A stretch of 64,000 bases of DNA from Paraconexibacter antarcticus (GTDB taxonomy: Bacteria > Actinomycetota > Thermoleophilia > Solirubrobacterales > Solirubrobacteraceae), in contig NZ_CP098502.1 of the NCBI RefSeq assembly GCF_024220175.1, positions 3,600,514 to 3,664,513 on the forward strand, given 5' to 3'. Shown in pieces: positions 41,350 to 48,902 of the stretch (within the stretch, counting starts at the first letter, position 1; each line of letters opens with the position of its first letter). Below the pieces are notes generated by a model, which worked only from the letters and a program-made list of their open reading frames with translations, did not search any database and had not been told where the DNA came from. The translations under genes and the position numbers were made by a program.

Positions 41350-41931
41350 TTACGCCGATTCTCGTTCGAGCCCTGCGCGCAGGCCGTCGATGAGGAGCAG
41401 GGCGATGCGCCGCCCCCCGCCCGTCGCATGGGCCTCGGCGGCCCGGACGGCGGTGAACAGGAGCCGGAGATCCTGGACCTCGGCGTCGGGCCGCAGCGTG
41501 CCCTGGACGCGGGCGCGATCCATGACGTCGTCCATCGCGTGGGCGACGAGCGCGCGGGCGTCGATGACGTCCCGGCGCGAGCCGGTGACGGCGATCGCCT
41601 CGATCATGATCTCGTCGCAGCCGTCCTTCGCGTCGATGACCGCCCAGATCATCGCGGTCAGGTCGGCGAAGCCGTCGCCGGTCGCGGGGACGGCGCGGAT
41701 CGTCTCGCCCACCTCCGTGAGGCGCTGGACGACGAGCGCGGCGACGAGGTCGTCCTTGTCGGCGAACTGGCGGTAGACCGACCCCACCCCGGCACCCGCC
41801 GCCGCCGCGAGCGCCGGCATGGAGGCCCCGAGCCCCTCGCGGGAGAACAGCTCGCGGGCGGCCGCGAGCAACCGCTCGCGCTTCGACGACGCATCCAGGT
41901 CGGCCCAGGCCACCTCGTGCGGAACTTTCAT
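41350..41931 (-). CDS. TetR-family transcriptional regulator
   Basis: 193 residues. N-terminal HTH (RERLLAAARELFSREGLGAS in part, MPALAAAAGAGVGSVYRQFADKDDLVAAL in parts), then a helical ligand domain with the SRRDVIDARALVAHAMDDVM segment of the TetR_C group that regulates efflux pumps. The ATG at 41931 is at the end of one of two operator-like repeats and only 21 bases from the start of the divergent MFS pump gene, the classic repressor-pump layout. Confidence 0.9.
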   Translation of the reverse strand: MKVPHEVAWADLDASSKRERLLAAARELFSREGLGASMPALAAAAGAGVGSVYRQFADKDDLVAALVVQRLTEVGETIRAVPATGDGFADLTAMIWAVIDAKDGCDEIMIEAIAVTGSRRDVIDARALVAHAMDDVMDRARVQGTLRPDAEVQDLRLLFTAVRAAEAHATGGGRRIALLLIDGLRAGLERESA

Positions 41932-41961
41932 TCCGGCATGGTAGCCCGGAACATGCATTCC
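41921..41961. promoter_or_regulatory. Two operator-like repeats between tetR and MFS gene
   Basis: GGAACTTTCATTCC (41921-41934) and GGAACATGCATTCC (41948-41961) share the ends GGAAC/ATTCC and are 27 bp apart. The first covers the tetR start codon, the second the MFS start codon. A further inverted repeat TTCCGG/CCGGAA (41931-41951) links them. Both transcripts must be leaderless or nearly so, and a TetR dimer here would block both genes. Confidence 0.65.
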
Positions 41962-43389
41962 GCCCTGCCCGAACCCGCCCGGCAGCACTACAACGTCACG
42001 TTCTGGATCCTCGCGGCCGGCGCGGTGTCGTACTCGCTCCTGCAGTCGCTCGTCCTCCCCGCCCTGCCGGAGTTCCAGAAGTCGCTCCACGCCTCCGAGA
42101 ACTCCGCGAGCTGGATCCTCACCGCCTACCTCCTCAGCGCCTCGGTCGGCACGCCGATCATCGGCCGCCTCGGCGACATGTACGGCAAGGAGCGGGTCCT
42201 CGTCATCACGCTCGCGATGCTCGCCGCCGGCACGCTGCTGTCGGCCGTCGCGACGTCGATGCCCCCGCTGCTCGCAGGACGCGCGATCCAGGGCGCCGGC
42301 GGCGGCATCTTCCCCCTCGCCTTCGGGATCATCCGCGACGAGTTCCCCAAAGAGAAGGTCGCCGGCGGCATCGGCCTCATGTCCTCCCTCCTGGGCATCG
42401 GCGGCGGCGCCGGCGTCATCTTCGCCGGGCTCATCGTCGAGCACCTGAACTACCACTACCTCTTCTGGATCCCGCTCGTCTTCATCGTCGCCGCGACGGT
42501 GGCGACGTGGAGGTACGTGCCGGAGTCCCCGGTGAAGGTCCCGGGGAAGGTCGACTGGGTCTCGGCGTTCCTCATGTCGGCCGGCCTGGTCATCGTGCTC
42601 GTCGCGATCAGCCAGACGACGACCCGCGGCTGGACGTCGCCGACGGTGTGGGGCATGGTCGCCTACGGCACCGTGCTGCTCATCGGCTGGGTCCGCAACG
42701 AGCTGCGCTCACCGGAGCCGCTCGTCGACATGGGCATGATGCGGATCCGCGGCGTGTGGACGACGAACACCGTCGCCTTCCTGCTCGGCGTCGGGATGTA
42801 CTCGGCGTTCATCCTCATCCCGCAGTACGTCCAGGAGCCGCTGACGACGGGCTACGGCTTCGGCGTCACGATCGTCGCCTCGGGCCTCTTCCTCCTGCCC
42901 TCGACCGTTGCGATGGTGACGGTCGGGCAGTTCGCCGGCCGCCTCGAGCACCGCTTCGGCTCCAAGCCGCCGCTGCTCGCCGGGGCGATCTTCGCCTCCC
43001 TCTCGTTCCTGATCCTCGTCGTCGCGCGCTCCGAGCGCTGGGAGATCTACCTCTCCTCGCTCCTGCTCGGCATCGGCATCGGTCTCGCCTTCGCGGCCCT
43101 CGCGAACCTCATCGTCGCGAACGTCCGCCAGGAGCAGACCGGCGTGGCGACCGGGATGAACACCGTCATGCGGACGCTCGGCGGCGCCCTCGGCGGCCAG
43201 GTCGCGGCGTCCTTCCTCTCGAGCGGTCTCATCGACGGCAAGCCGAGCGCCCACGGCTACACGCTCGCGTTCGCGCTCTGCCTCGGCGCGCTCGTCGTCG
43301 GGGTCCTCGCGAGCTTCCTGATCCCGGGCCGTGCGCGGCCGGTCCCGCGCGTCGTGCCGGTGCGCGAGCCGGCGCGCGCCGCCGCCTGA
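41953..43389 (+). CDS. MFS drug efflux transporter, 14-TM type
   Basis: 478 residues with about 14 hydrophobic helices (DHA2 type). Motif A GRLGDMYGKERVLV after TM2, the motif B-like LLAGRAIQGAGGG in TM4 and motif C-like GLMSSLLGIGGGAGVIFAGLI in TM5 (given in part) mark a proton-driven drug exporter. The late helices contain NLIVANVRQEQTGVATGMNTV, conserved in EmrB/QacA relatives. The ATG at 41953 is preferred; an in-frame ATG lies four codons upstream. Divergent from its likely TetR repressor. Confidence 0.9.
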   Translation: MHSALPEPARQHYNVTFWILAAGAVSYSLLQSLVLPALPEFQKSLHASENSASWILTAYLLSASVGTPIIGRLGDMYGKERVLVITLAMLAAGTLLSAVATSMPPLLAGRAIQGAGGGIFPLAFGIIRDEFPKEKVAGGIGLMSSLLGIGGGAGVIFAGLIVEHLNYHYLFWIPLVFIVAATVATWRYVPESPVKVPGKVDWVSAFLMSAGLVIVLVAISQTTTRGWTSPTVWGMVAYGTVLLIGWVRNELRSPEPLVDMGMMRIRGVWTTNTVAFLLGVGMYSAFILIPQYVQEPLTTGYGFGVTIVASGLFLLPSTVAMVTVGQFAGRLEHRFGSKPPLLAGAIFASLSFLILVVARSERWEIYLSSLLLGIGIGLAFAALANLIVANVRQEQTGVATGMNTVMRTLGGALGGQVAASFLSSGLIDGKPSAHGYTLAFALCLGALVVGVLASFLIPGRARPVPRVVPVREPARAAA

Positions 43390-43415
43390 CGCCGGACCGC
43401 GTCCACGCCCTGAGA

Positions 43416-43450
43416 ACGACGAAGGCCCCGGGACCCGGGGCCTTCGTCGT
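43416..43450. terminator. Strong bidirectional hairpin between MFS gene and tRNA-Leu
   Basis: Perfect 16-bp stem (ACGACGAAGGCCCCGG and complement) with loop GAC. It ends 5 bases from the tRNA-Leu 3' end and 27 bases past the MFS stop, so it can serve both converging transcripts. Confidence 0.7.
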
Positions 43451-43452
43451 GC

Positions 43453-43538
<86 letters not shown>

Positions 43539-43570
43539 TGGGACCGGCGAGAGCGGGACAATAACAGTTC

Positions 43571-45166
43571 ATGGCCCACCTCCACGTCACCGATCTCAGC
43601 TACGCGCACCCCGGTGGCGACGCCCTCTTCCACGACGTGACGTTCAAGCTCGGGGCGGGCAGGCACGCCGGGCTCGTCGGGGCCAACGGCGTCGGGAAGT
43701 CGACGCTCCTGCGGATCCTCTCGGGTGAGCTCGAGTCCGGCGCCGGCGACGTCTCGGCCGGCGGGCGGATCCTCGCGATGCCCCAGGACGTCGGCACCGG
43801 CGAGGGGACGATCCGCGAGCTGCTGCTCATGGGCGCCCCGCCGCGCACGCGCCGCGCCGGCCTCGCCCTGCTCGCCTGCGAGCGCGATCTCGCGGCCGGT
43901 GACGAGGACGCCGGCGTCCGCCTCGGCGAGCTCATCGGCGAGTGGTCGGACCTCGGCGGCTACGAGCTCGAGGGGCGCTGGGACGCCGTCTGCCGGCGGA
44001 TCGCCCGCGCCGGGCTGAGCGAGATCGGAGACCGGCCGGCGGTGACGCTGTCCGGCGGCGAGCGCAAGCGGCTCGTCCTCGAGCTGCTGCTCACCTCGGA
44101 CGCGCCGATCCTGCTGCTCGACGAGCCGGACAACTTCCTCGACATCCCGGCGAAGCGCTGGCTCGAGGGCGCCCTGCGCGCGACGAGGAAGACGATCCTC
44201 CTCATCAGCCACGACCGCGAGCTGCTCGCGGCGGCGACCGACACGATCGTGACGCTCGAGGCGGGCGGCGCGTGGGTGCACGACGGCTCGTACGCGACGT
44301 ACGCCGAGGCGCGGGCGAAGCGCCAGAAGCGCTTCGGCGACGCGCTCGCGCAGTGGAACGAGGAGGAGAAGCGGCTGCGCGAGCTCGTGCGGATCTTCAA
44401 GGAGCGCGCGCGCTACTCGCCGGACCTCGCCAAGCGCGCGAGCGCCTTCGAGACGCGCCACAAGCGGTTCGTGGCCGAGGGCCCGCCGCCGGCGCCGGTC
44501 ACCGAGCAGGTCATCAACGTGCGGCTGGTCGGCGGCGACTCGGCGCGCAAGGTCGTGACGCTCGACAAGGTCACGATCGACGGGCTCGTCCGGCCGTTCA
44601 GCGACGAGATCCACTTCGGCGAGCGCGTCGGGCTCATCGGGCCGAACGGCTCGGGGAAGACCCACGTCATGGGGCTGCTCGGTGGCGGCGAGGCGCCGGC
44701 GGACGGGCGCGTCGTGCTCGGCCCCCGGGTCTCCCCCGGCCTCTTCACGCAGCTCAACCGGCGTGAGGACTTCGCGGGCCGCACGCTCGCCGACATCGTG
44801 GAGGAGCGGACCGGCGCGTATGAGACCGCGATGCGCGGCCTGGCCCGCTACCGGCTGCAGGACGCCGCGGCGCGGAAGGTCGAGACGCTTTCGGGCGGGC
44901 AGCGGGCACGGCTCGAGATCCTCTGTCTCGAGCTCGAGGGCCACAACCTCCTGCTGCTCGACGAGCCGACCGACAACCTCGACGTCGAGTCCTGCGAGGC
45001 GCTCGAGCAGGCGCTCGACGGCTTCGCCGGGACGGTCGTCGCGGTCTCGCACGACCGGGCGTTCCTGCGGCGGCTGGACCGCTTCCTCCTCCTCGACCAC
45101 GACGGCCGGGTGACGGGGCTGCCGGACGTGCGGTCGGCGCTCGAGGCGCTCGGGGCGGAGGCGTAG
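43571..45166 (+). CDS. ABC-F family ATPase
   Basis: 531 residues with two ABC domains and no TM, joined by a helical linker (FGDALAQWNEEEKRLRELVR) as in ABC-F ribosome-acting factors. Domain 1: Walker A GANGVGKST, signature LSGGERKRL, Walker B LLLDEPDNFLD. Domain 2: Walker A GPNGSGKTH, signature LSGGQRARL, Walker B LLLDEPTDNLD. Both D-loop regions depart from the usual DEPTNHLD. Roles in the family are ribosome rescue or antibiotic target protection; which one applies is not readable. Starts 33 bases from tRNA-Leu on the opposite strand. Confidence 0.92.
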   Translation: MAHLHVTDLSYAHPGGDALFHDVTFKLGAGRHAGLVGANGVGKSTLLRILSGELESGAGDVSAGGRILAMPQDVGTGEGTIRELLLMGAPPRTRRAGLALLACERDLAAGDEDAGVRLGELIGEWSDLGGYELEGRWDAVCRRIARAGLSEIGDRPAVTLSGGERKRLVLELLLTSDAPILLLDEPDNFLDIPAKRWLEGALRATRKTILLISHDRELLAAATDTIVTLEAGGAWVHDGSYATYAEARAKRQKRFGDALAQWNEEEKRLRELVRIFKERARYSPDLAKRASAFETRHKRFVAEGPPPAPVTEQVINVRLVGGDSARKVVTLDKVTIDGLVRPFSDEIHFGERVGLIGPNGSGKTHVMGLLGGGEAPADGRVVLGPRVSPGLFTQLNRREDFAGRTLADIVEERTGAYETAMRGLARYRLQDAAARKVETLSGGQRARLEILCLELEGHNLLLLDEPTDNLDVESCEALEQALDGFAGTVVAVSHDRAFLRRLDRFLLLDHDGRVTGLPDVRSALEALGAEA

Positions 45167-45179
45167 ACGCGAGCGCGGC

Positions 45180-45809
45180 TCAGGCGTAGGCGGCGGAGGA
45201 GCGCCCTTCGCGCTCCTGCGCCATGACGTAGCGGGCGAGCCGCTGCTCGTCGCTGCGGGGCATCGGGTCGAACTGGACGGCGCGGTGGCCGAACGGGGTC
45301 GCGCGGACGATCTCGCCCTCGCCCTGGAGCTCGCCGTGGTCGGGCAGCAGGATCGAGAAGCGCACGCGCTCCTCGATGGTGAGGAGCGCGGCGTGCTCGA
45401 CGAGCATGCCGCCGACGCTGAGGTCGACGGTGCGGGTGATGAGCTCCTCGCCGGCCCCCATCCCCACGACCGCGACGCGGACGGCGCAGCGGACGCGGGC
45501 GAAGTTGCGGCGCTGCATGATCACCGCCTCGTCGGCGGCGACGAGCACGAGGCGCCCGTCGCGGAGCGTCAGCTCCCCCTCCCGGCGGACGAGGCCGCGG
45601 GCGCTGCGCCACTCGAGCGCCGCCGGGCACCGCAGCACGCCGCCGGGCATCCCGGCGCCGTGCGCGAGCGGCTCGAGCTCGACGTCCCCCGCGACGGTGG
45701 CCTCACCGACGCGGACGGGGAGCCGCCAGCCCCCGGCGACGACGAGGTCGATCGCGTGGCCGCGAAGCGGCAGCGGGGCTTGGCTGGGGTCGAGAACCGG
45801 GCTGCGCAA
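45180..45809 (-). CDS. PilZ-domain c-di-GMP-binding protein
   Basis: 209 residues. An N-terminal YcgR-like barrel (about 1-95) precedes a PilZ domain with the c-di-GMP-binding RRNFAR (RxxxR) and DLSVGGM (D/N-x-S-x-x-G) motifs, both intact. PilZ proteins turn c-di-GMP level into effects on motility, pili or polysaccharide. A GGDEF cyclase lies 5 kb away and Flp pilus genes 30 kb away. Convergent with the ABC-F gene. Confidence 0.88.
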   Translation of the reverse strand: MRSPVLDPSQAPLPLRGHAIDLVVAGGWRLPVRVGEATVAGDVELEPLAHGAGMPGGVLRCPAALEWRSARGLVRREGELTLRDGRLVLVAADEAVIMQRRNFARVRCAVRVAVVGMGAGEELITRTVDLSVGGMLVEHAALLTIEERVRFSILLPDHGELQGEGEIVRATPFGHRAVQFDPMPRSDEQRLARYVMAQEREGRSSAAYA

Positions 45810-45940
45810 GGTCGATCCACCCGGTCATCGGCGGTCGCCCACCCGCCTTGAACCGGGGCGGACGGACCGTGCTGCACGACCGCTTGCATCGGTCTCGCCA
45901 CGTAACCGGACGGCGTTCGTGGACTACGTTGTCCCAGTAG

Positions 45941-46093
45941 CGCCGAGTCACCGAGCCCCCCGGGCCGGTGAACGGGGGACCCACTCGGCGGCCCGTCTTC
46001 CGTGGCCGCCTGGGGCGAATCGCCGGAGTTCTCCGGTGTAGCGAGGCCCGATGCCCCGCGAGCCCGTCAGCTCACCTCGTAGGCGCCCGAACG
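45941..46093 (+). promoter_or_regulatory. c-di-AMP riboswitch (ydaO/yuaA class)
   Basis: Conserved blocks appear in the right order: GCCGAGTCACCGAGCC, GGTGAACGGGGGACCCAC, GGGGCGAATC, GTAGCGAGGC, then CGAGCCCGTCAGCTCACCTC and GTAGGCG. This is the ydaO consensus (GGGGGACCCA, GGUGAAUC, CCGUCAGCU.ACCUCGUAGGC). It stops 13 bases before the NlpC/P60 start. In actinobacteria this class usually precedes cell-wall hydrolase or Rpf genes and turns them off at high c-di-AMP. Confidence 0.9.
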
Positions 46094-46105
46094 AAAGCGA
46101 GTCAT

Positions 46106-46747
46106 ATGTCTGTCCCGACCACACCCGCGCGCGGGCTGCGCGCGGCGACGCTCGTCGCCGCCACCGCCCTCGGCCTTCCCGCCGCCGCGCACGCACAGCC
46201 GCACCGTCCGGCCGCGCCCGCCCTCGGCGGCCTGCCCGGTCAGGAGGCGCTGCTCGCGCTCACGCCGGGCCCCGCGCCGAGCCTCGCGGCCAGGCTCGTC
46301 GACGAGCTGCGGACCGCCGGGAAGCTCCAGGTCCACCAGCTCGAGCGCCATCGCGCCGCGGTCGCCCGGACCGCCGCGCGGCATCACGACGCGGTGCTCG
46401 TGCGCCGGATGGTCAAGGCGGGCAACCGCATCGCGACGCTGCCCTACGTCTGGGGCGGCGGCCACGGCTCCTTCCAGGCGAGCGGATACGACTGCTCCGG
46501 CTCGGTCTCCTACGTCCTGCACGGCGCGGGCCTGCTGGACCGCCCGCTGGCCTCCGGCGATCTCATGGGGTACGGCGAGCCCGGCCCCGGCCGCCACGTG
46601 ACGATCTACGCCAACGGCGGACACGCCTACATGACGATCGACGGGCGCCGCTTCGACACGTCGGCGCACGGCCCGGGCGGCAGCCGCTGGACGCACGCGA
46701 GCCGCTCGTCGGCGGGCTACACCGTCCGGCATCCGGCCGGGCTCTGA
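46106..46747 (+). CDS. NlpC/P60 (C40) cell-wall peptidase-like protein
   Basis: 213 residues with a Sec signal peptide (ending near AAAHAQ). After a helical linker (LVDELRTAGKLQVHQLERHR) comes a C40 domain: PYVWGGGH, catalytic Cys in YDCSGSVSYVL and catalytic His in GGHAYMTI, with RRFDTS near the third residue. Members cut peptidoglycan stem peptides, although this compact form with LMGYGEPGPGRHVTIY is less standard. Expression is likely controlled by the c-di-AMP riboswitch directly upstream; only AAAGCGAG serves as ribosome site. Confidence 0.9.
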   Translation: MSVPTTPARGLRAATLVAATALGLPAAAHAQPHRPAAPALGGLPGQEALLALTPGPAPSLAARLVDELRTAGKLQVHQLERHRAAVARTAARHHDAVLVRRMVKAGNRIATLPYVWGGGHGSFQASGYDCSGSVSYVLHGAGLLDRPLASGDLMGYGEPGPGRHVTIYANGGHAYMTIDGRRFDTSAHGPGGSRWTHASRSSAGYTVRHPAGL

Positions 46748-46760
46748 CCCCCCACCGGGG

Positions 46761-46807
46761 CCGAGACCCGATCTTCGTCCCCCAGTTGGGCTCTTATCGG
46801 GTCTCGG
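46761..46807. terminator. Bidirectional hairpin between NlpC/P60 and doxX
   Basis: Perfect 12-bp stem (CCGAGACCCGAT at 46761-46772, complement at 46796-46807) with a 23-base loop. The doxX stop codon TAA (46794-46796) overlaps the stem edge. Serves the converging genes. Confidence 0.6.
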
Positions 46808-47255
46808 CGCCGCTGGGGGCGCGCTCGGGGCCGCCGGGGGCGCGCTCGGCGCCGCCGGGGGCGCGGGTGGCGCGGCCGAGCAGCCACAGCAGCGCCGCGA
46901 GCAGCGCCGGCGCGACGGTCAGCGACGGGATGACGTCCCCCTGGGCGATCCCGGAGACGGCGACGGCGACCACCATCGTCACGGCGAGGAGCAGCGCGCA
47001 CGGCACGATGAGCGTGCGGCGCGCGAGCAGCACCCCGCCGGCGAGCTCGAGCACGCCCGCGGCGATGACCCACACCGGCGCCGCGGGCAGCCCGAAGCGC
47101 CGGAAGTTGTCGAGCTCCCAGCCGTAGGCGAGGAACTTCGGCAGCGACGCGAGGACGAAGACGACGCCGACGACGCGCGCGATCCGGGCGGCCCGGGCGT
47201 CGGACCGGATCCGCGCGTCGCCGTCACGCGTGAGCCTGGCGGCGGCCTCCCTCAG
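46794..47255 (-). CDS. DoxX-family membrane protein, probable CTG start
   Basis: 153 residues if read from the CTG at 47255, which overlaps the acyl-CoA ligase stop as CTGA. Four hydrophobic helices: VVGVVFVLASLPKFLAYGW, the WVIAAGVLELAGGVLLARR block, VPCALLLAVTMVVAVAV and PSLTVAPALLAALLWLLG, matching DoxX/DoxD-like proteins. The first in-frame ATG/GTG/TTG is the GTG at 47075, which would delete helix 1 and the typical PKF motif, so an unusual start is more likely. The C-terminal tail has repeated RAPGG-type units. Confidence 0.7.
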   Translation of the reverse strand: MREAAARLTRDGDARIRSDARAARIARVVGVVFVLASLPKFLAYGWELDNFRRFGLPAAPVWVIAAGVLELAGGVLLARRTLIVPCALLLAVTMVVAVAVSGIAQGDVIPSLTVAPALLAALLWLLGRATRAPGGAERAPGGPERAPSGAETR

Positions 47256-48892
47256 GACGGGGATTCGGCCTCGATCTCGGCGAGCTCGCGCTTGAGGATC
47301 TTGCCGGTCGGGTTGCGCGGCAGGTCGTCCATGAAGATGACCTCGCGCGGCGACTTGTAGCGGGCGAGGTTGTCCTTCACGAACGCCTGGACCTCCTCCG
47401 CGGAGACCTTCTTGCCCTCGGTGAGCACGACGAACGCGCGCAGGCGCTTGCCGAACTCCGGGTCGTCGACCCCGATCGCGGCGGCGTCGCTGATCGCCTC
47501 GTGCGTGACGAGGAGCTCCTCGACCTCGCGCGGGAAGACGTTCTCGCCGCCGGACACGATCATCTCGTCGTCGCGGCCGTCGATGAACAGGCGGCCGTTC
47601 TCGTCGAAGTGCCCCACGTCACCGGTCGACATGAGGCCGTCGATGACGTCCTTGTGACCGCCGCCCGTGTAGCCCTCGAAGGGCGACGTCGTGCCGACGA
47701 AGATGCGCCCGGTCTCCCCTTGCGGCAGCTCCTTGCCGGCCTCGTCGAGGATCTTGATGCGCGACCCGAGCGCGGGCTTGCCGACCGACGAGGGCGCGAT
47801 GCGGATGTCCTCCGGCGTCGCGAGGGTCGCGACCGACACCTCGGTCGAGCCGTAGAGGTTGTAGATCACGTCGCCGAGGAGGCCCGACGCCTTCGTCGCG
47901 ACCTCGGCCGGCAGCTGCGATCCGGCGCAGAAGACGACGCGCAGGTGCGAGAGGTCGCGCTTGCGGACCTCCTCCTCCCCGAGGGCGAGGACGCGCTGGA
48001 GCATGATCGGGACGACGCACGCGCCGGTCGCCTGGTGCTCGGCGAGGTCGTCGAGGAACTGCCCGGCCTCGAACTTGCGCCGCAGGACGAGCGTCGAGCC
48101 GAGGCTGATGGCGAGCATCGCGATCACGAGGCCGGTGCCGTGGAAGAGGGGCGGCGCGATGACCGTGGCCTCCTCCGCCTGCATGGGCATGCGGTCGAGC
48201 AGCGCGCCCGGGATGGCGAGCGACTTCGGCTCCGACCGCGGGGCGCCCTTCGGCGTGCCCGTCGTGCCCGAGGTCAGCAGGACGATCCGGCCCGGCTTGT
48301 CCGGCGCGCGGGTCGGCGACGGGTCGCCGCCGGCGATGAGCTTGCGCAGCGCGTCGTCCGCCACGTCCTCGGTGGCCGTCGCGACCTTGCCGTGCGAGGG
48401 ATCGATCCCCGACACCGCCTCCTCGAAGTCGTGGTCGTAGACGAGGAAGTCGACGCCCTCGCGCTCGGCGACCTCGGTCACCTGCCGGGCCGAGAAGGCG
48501 GTGTTGAGCCACACGGCGCTCGCGCCGAGCCGGGAGGCCGCGAACGAGGTGACGAGCGGCGCACGGTGGTTGCGGCAGAGGATGCCGATCGTCGCGCCGG
48601 GCCCGAGGCCGTCGGCGATCCAGGCGTTCGTCAGGCGGTTGACCTGCTCCTCGAGCTCGTCGTAGGTGATCTGCCCCCACTCGTCGGCGACGGCCGCGTG
48701 CCCGCCGTGGCGGAGGGCCGCGATCTTCGGCGCCGCGCCGAACGGCCCGTAGGCGTGCATCGCACGGGCGATGGCGACCATCTTGTCCGGCGACTCGATG
48801 CCGACGGCGCCGCGCCTGGCGAGGGCGGCGAGCGAGCGCGCCTCGATCGAGACGCGGCGGGCGGGGTTCGTGAGGCGCTCGGTCAGGCTCAT
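47252..48892 (-). CDS. Acyl-CoA synthetase (AMP-forming)
   Basis: 546 residues, ANL superfamily. Motifs: adenylate-binding LLTSGTTGTPKGAP, NLYGSTEVSVAT, STGDVGHFDENGRLFIDGR and the catalytic Lys in NPTGKILKREL near the C-terminus. Activates a fatty or other carboxylic acid to its CoA ester. The N-terminal region (about 1-80) is longer than the minimal family, as in FadD-like actinobacterial ligases. The start lies 10 bases after the stop of the GxGD membrane-protein gene, and the stop overlaps doxX, so the three form an operon. Confidence 0.93.
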   Translation of the reverse strand: MSLTERLTNPARRVSIEARSLAALARRGAVGIESPDKMVAIARAMHAYGPFGAAPKIAALRHGGHAAVADEWGQITYDELEEQVNRLTNAWIADGLGPGATIGILCRNHRAPLVTSFAASRLGASAVWLNTAFSARQVTEVAEREGVDFLVYDHDFEEAVSGIDPSHGKVATATEDVADDALRKLIAGGDPSPTRAPDKPGRIVLLTSGTTGTPKGAPRSEPKSLAIPGALLDRMPMQAEEATVIAPPLFHGTGLVIAMLAISLGSTLVLRRKFEAGQFLDDLAEHQATGACVVPIMLQRVLALGEEEVRKRDLSHLRVVFCAGSQLPAEVATKASGLLGDVIYNLYGSTEVSVATLATPEDIRIAPSSVGKPALGSRIKILDEAGKELPQGETGRIFVGTTSPFEGYTGGGHKDVIDGLMSTGDVGHFDENGRLFIDGRDDEMIVSGGENVFPREVEELLVTHEAISDAAAIGVDDPEFGKRLRAFVVLTEGKKVSAEEVQAFVKDNLARYKSPREVIFMDDLPRNPTGKILKRELAEIEAESPS

Positions 48893-48902
48893 GCTGCGCA
48901 CC

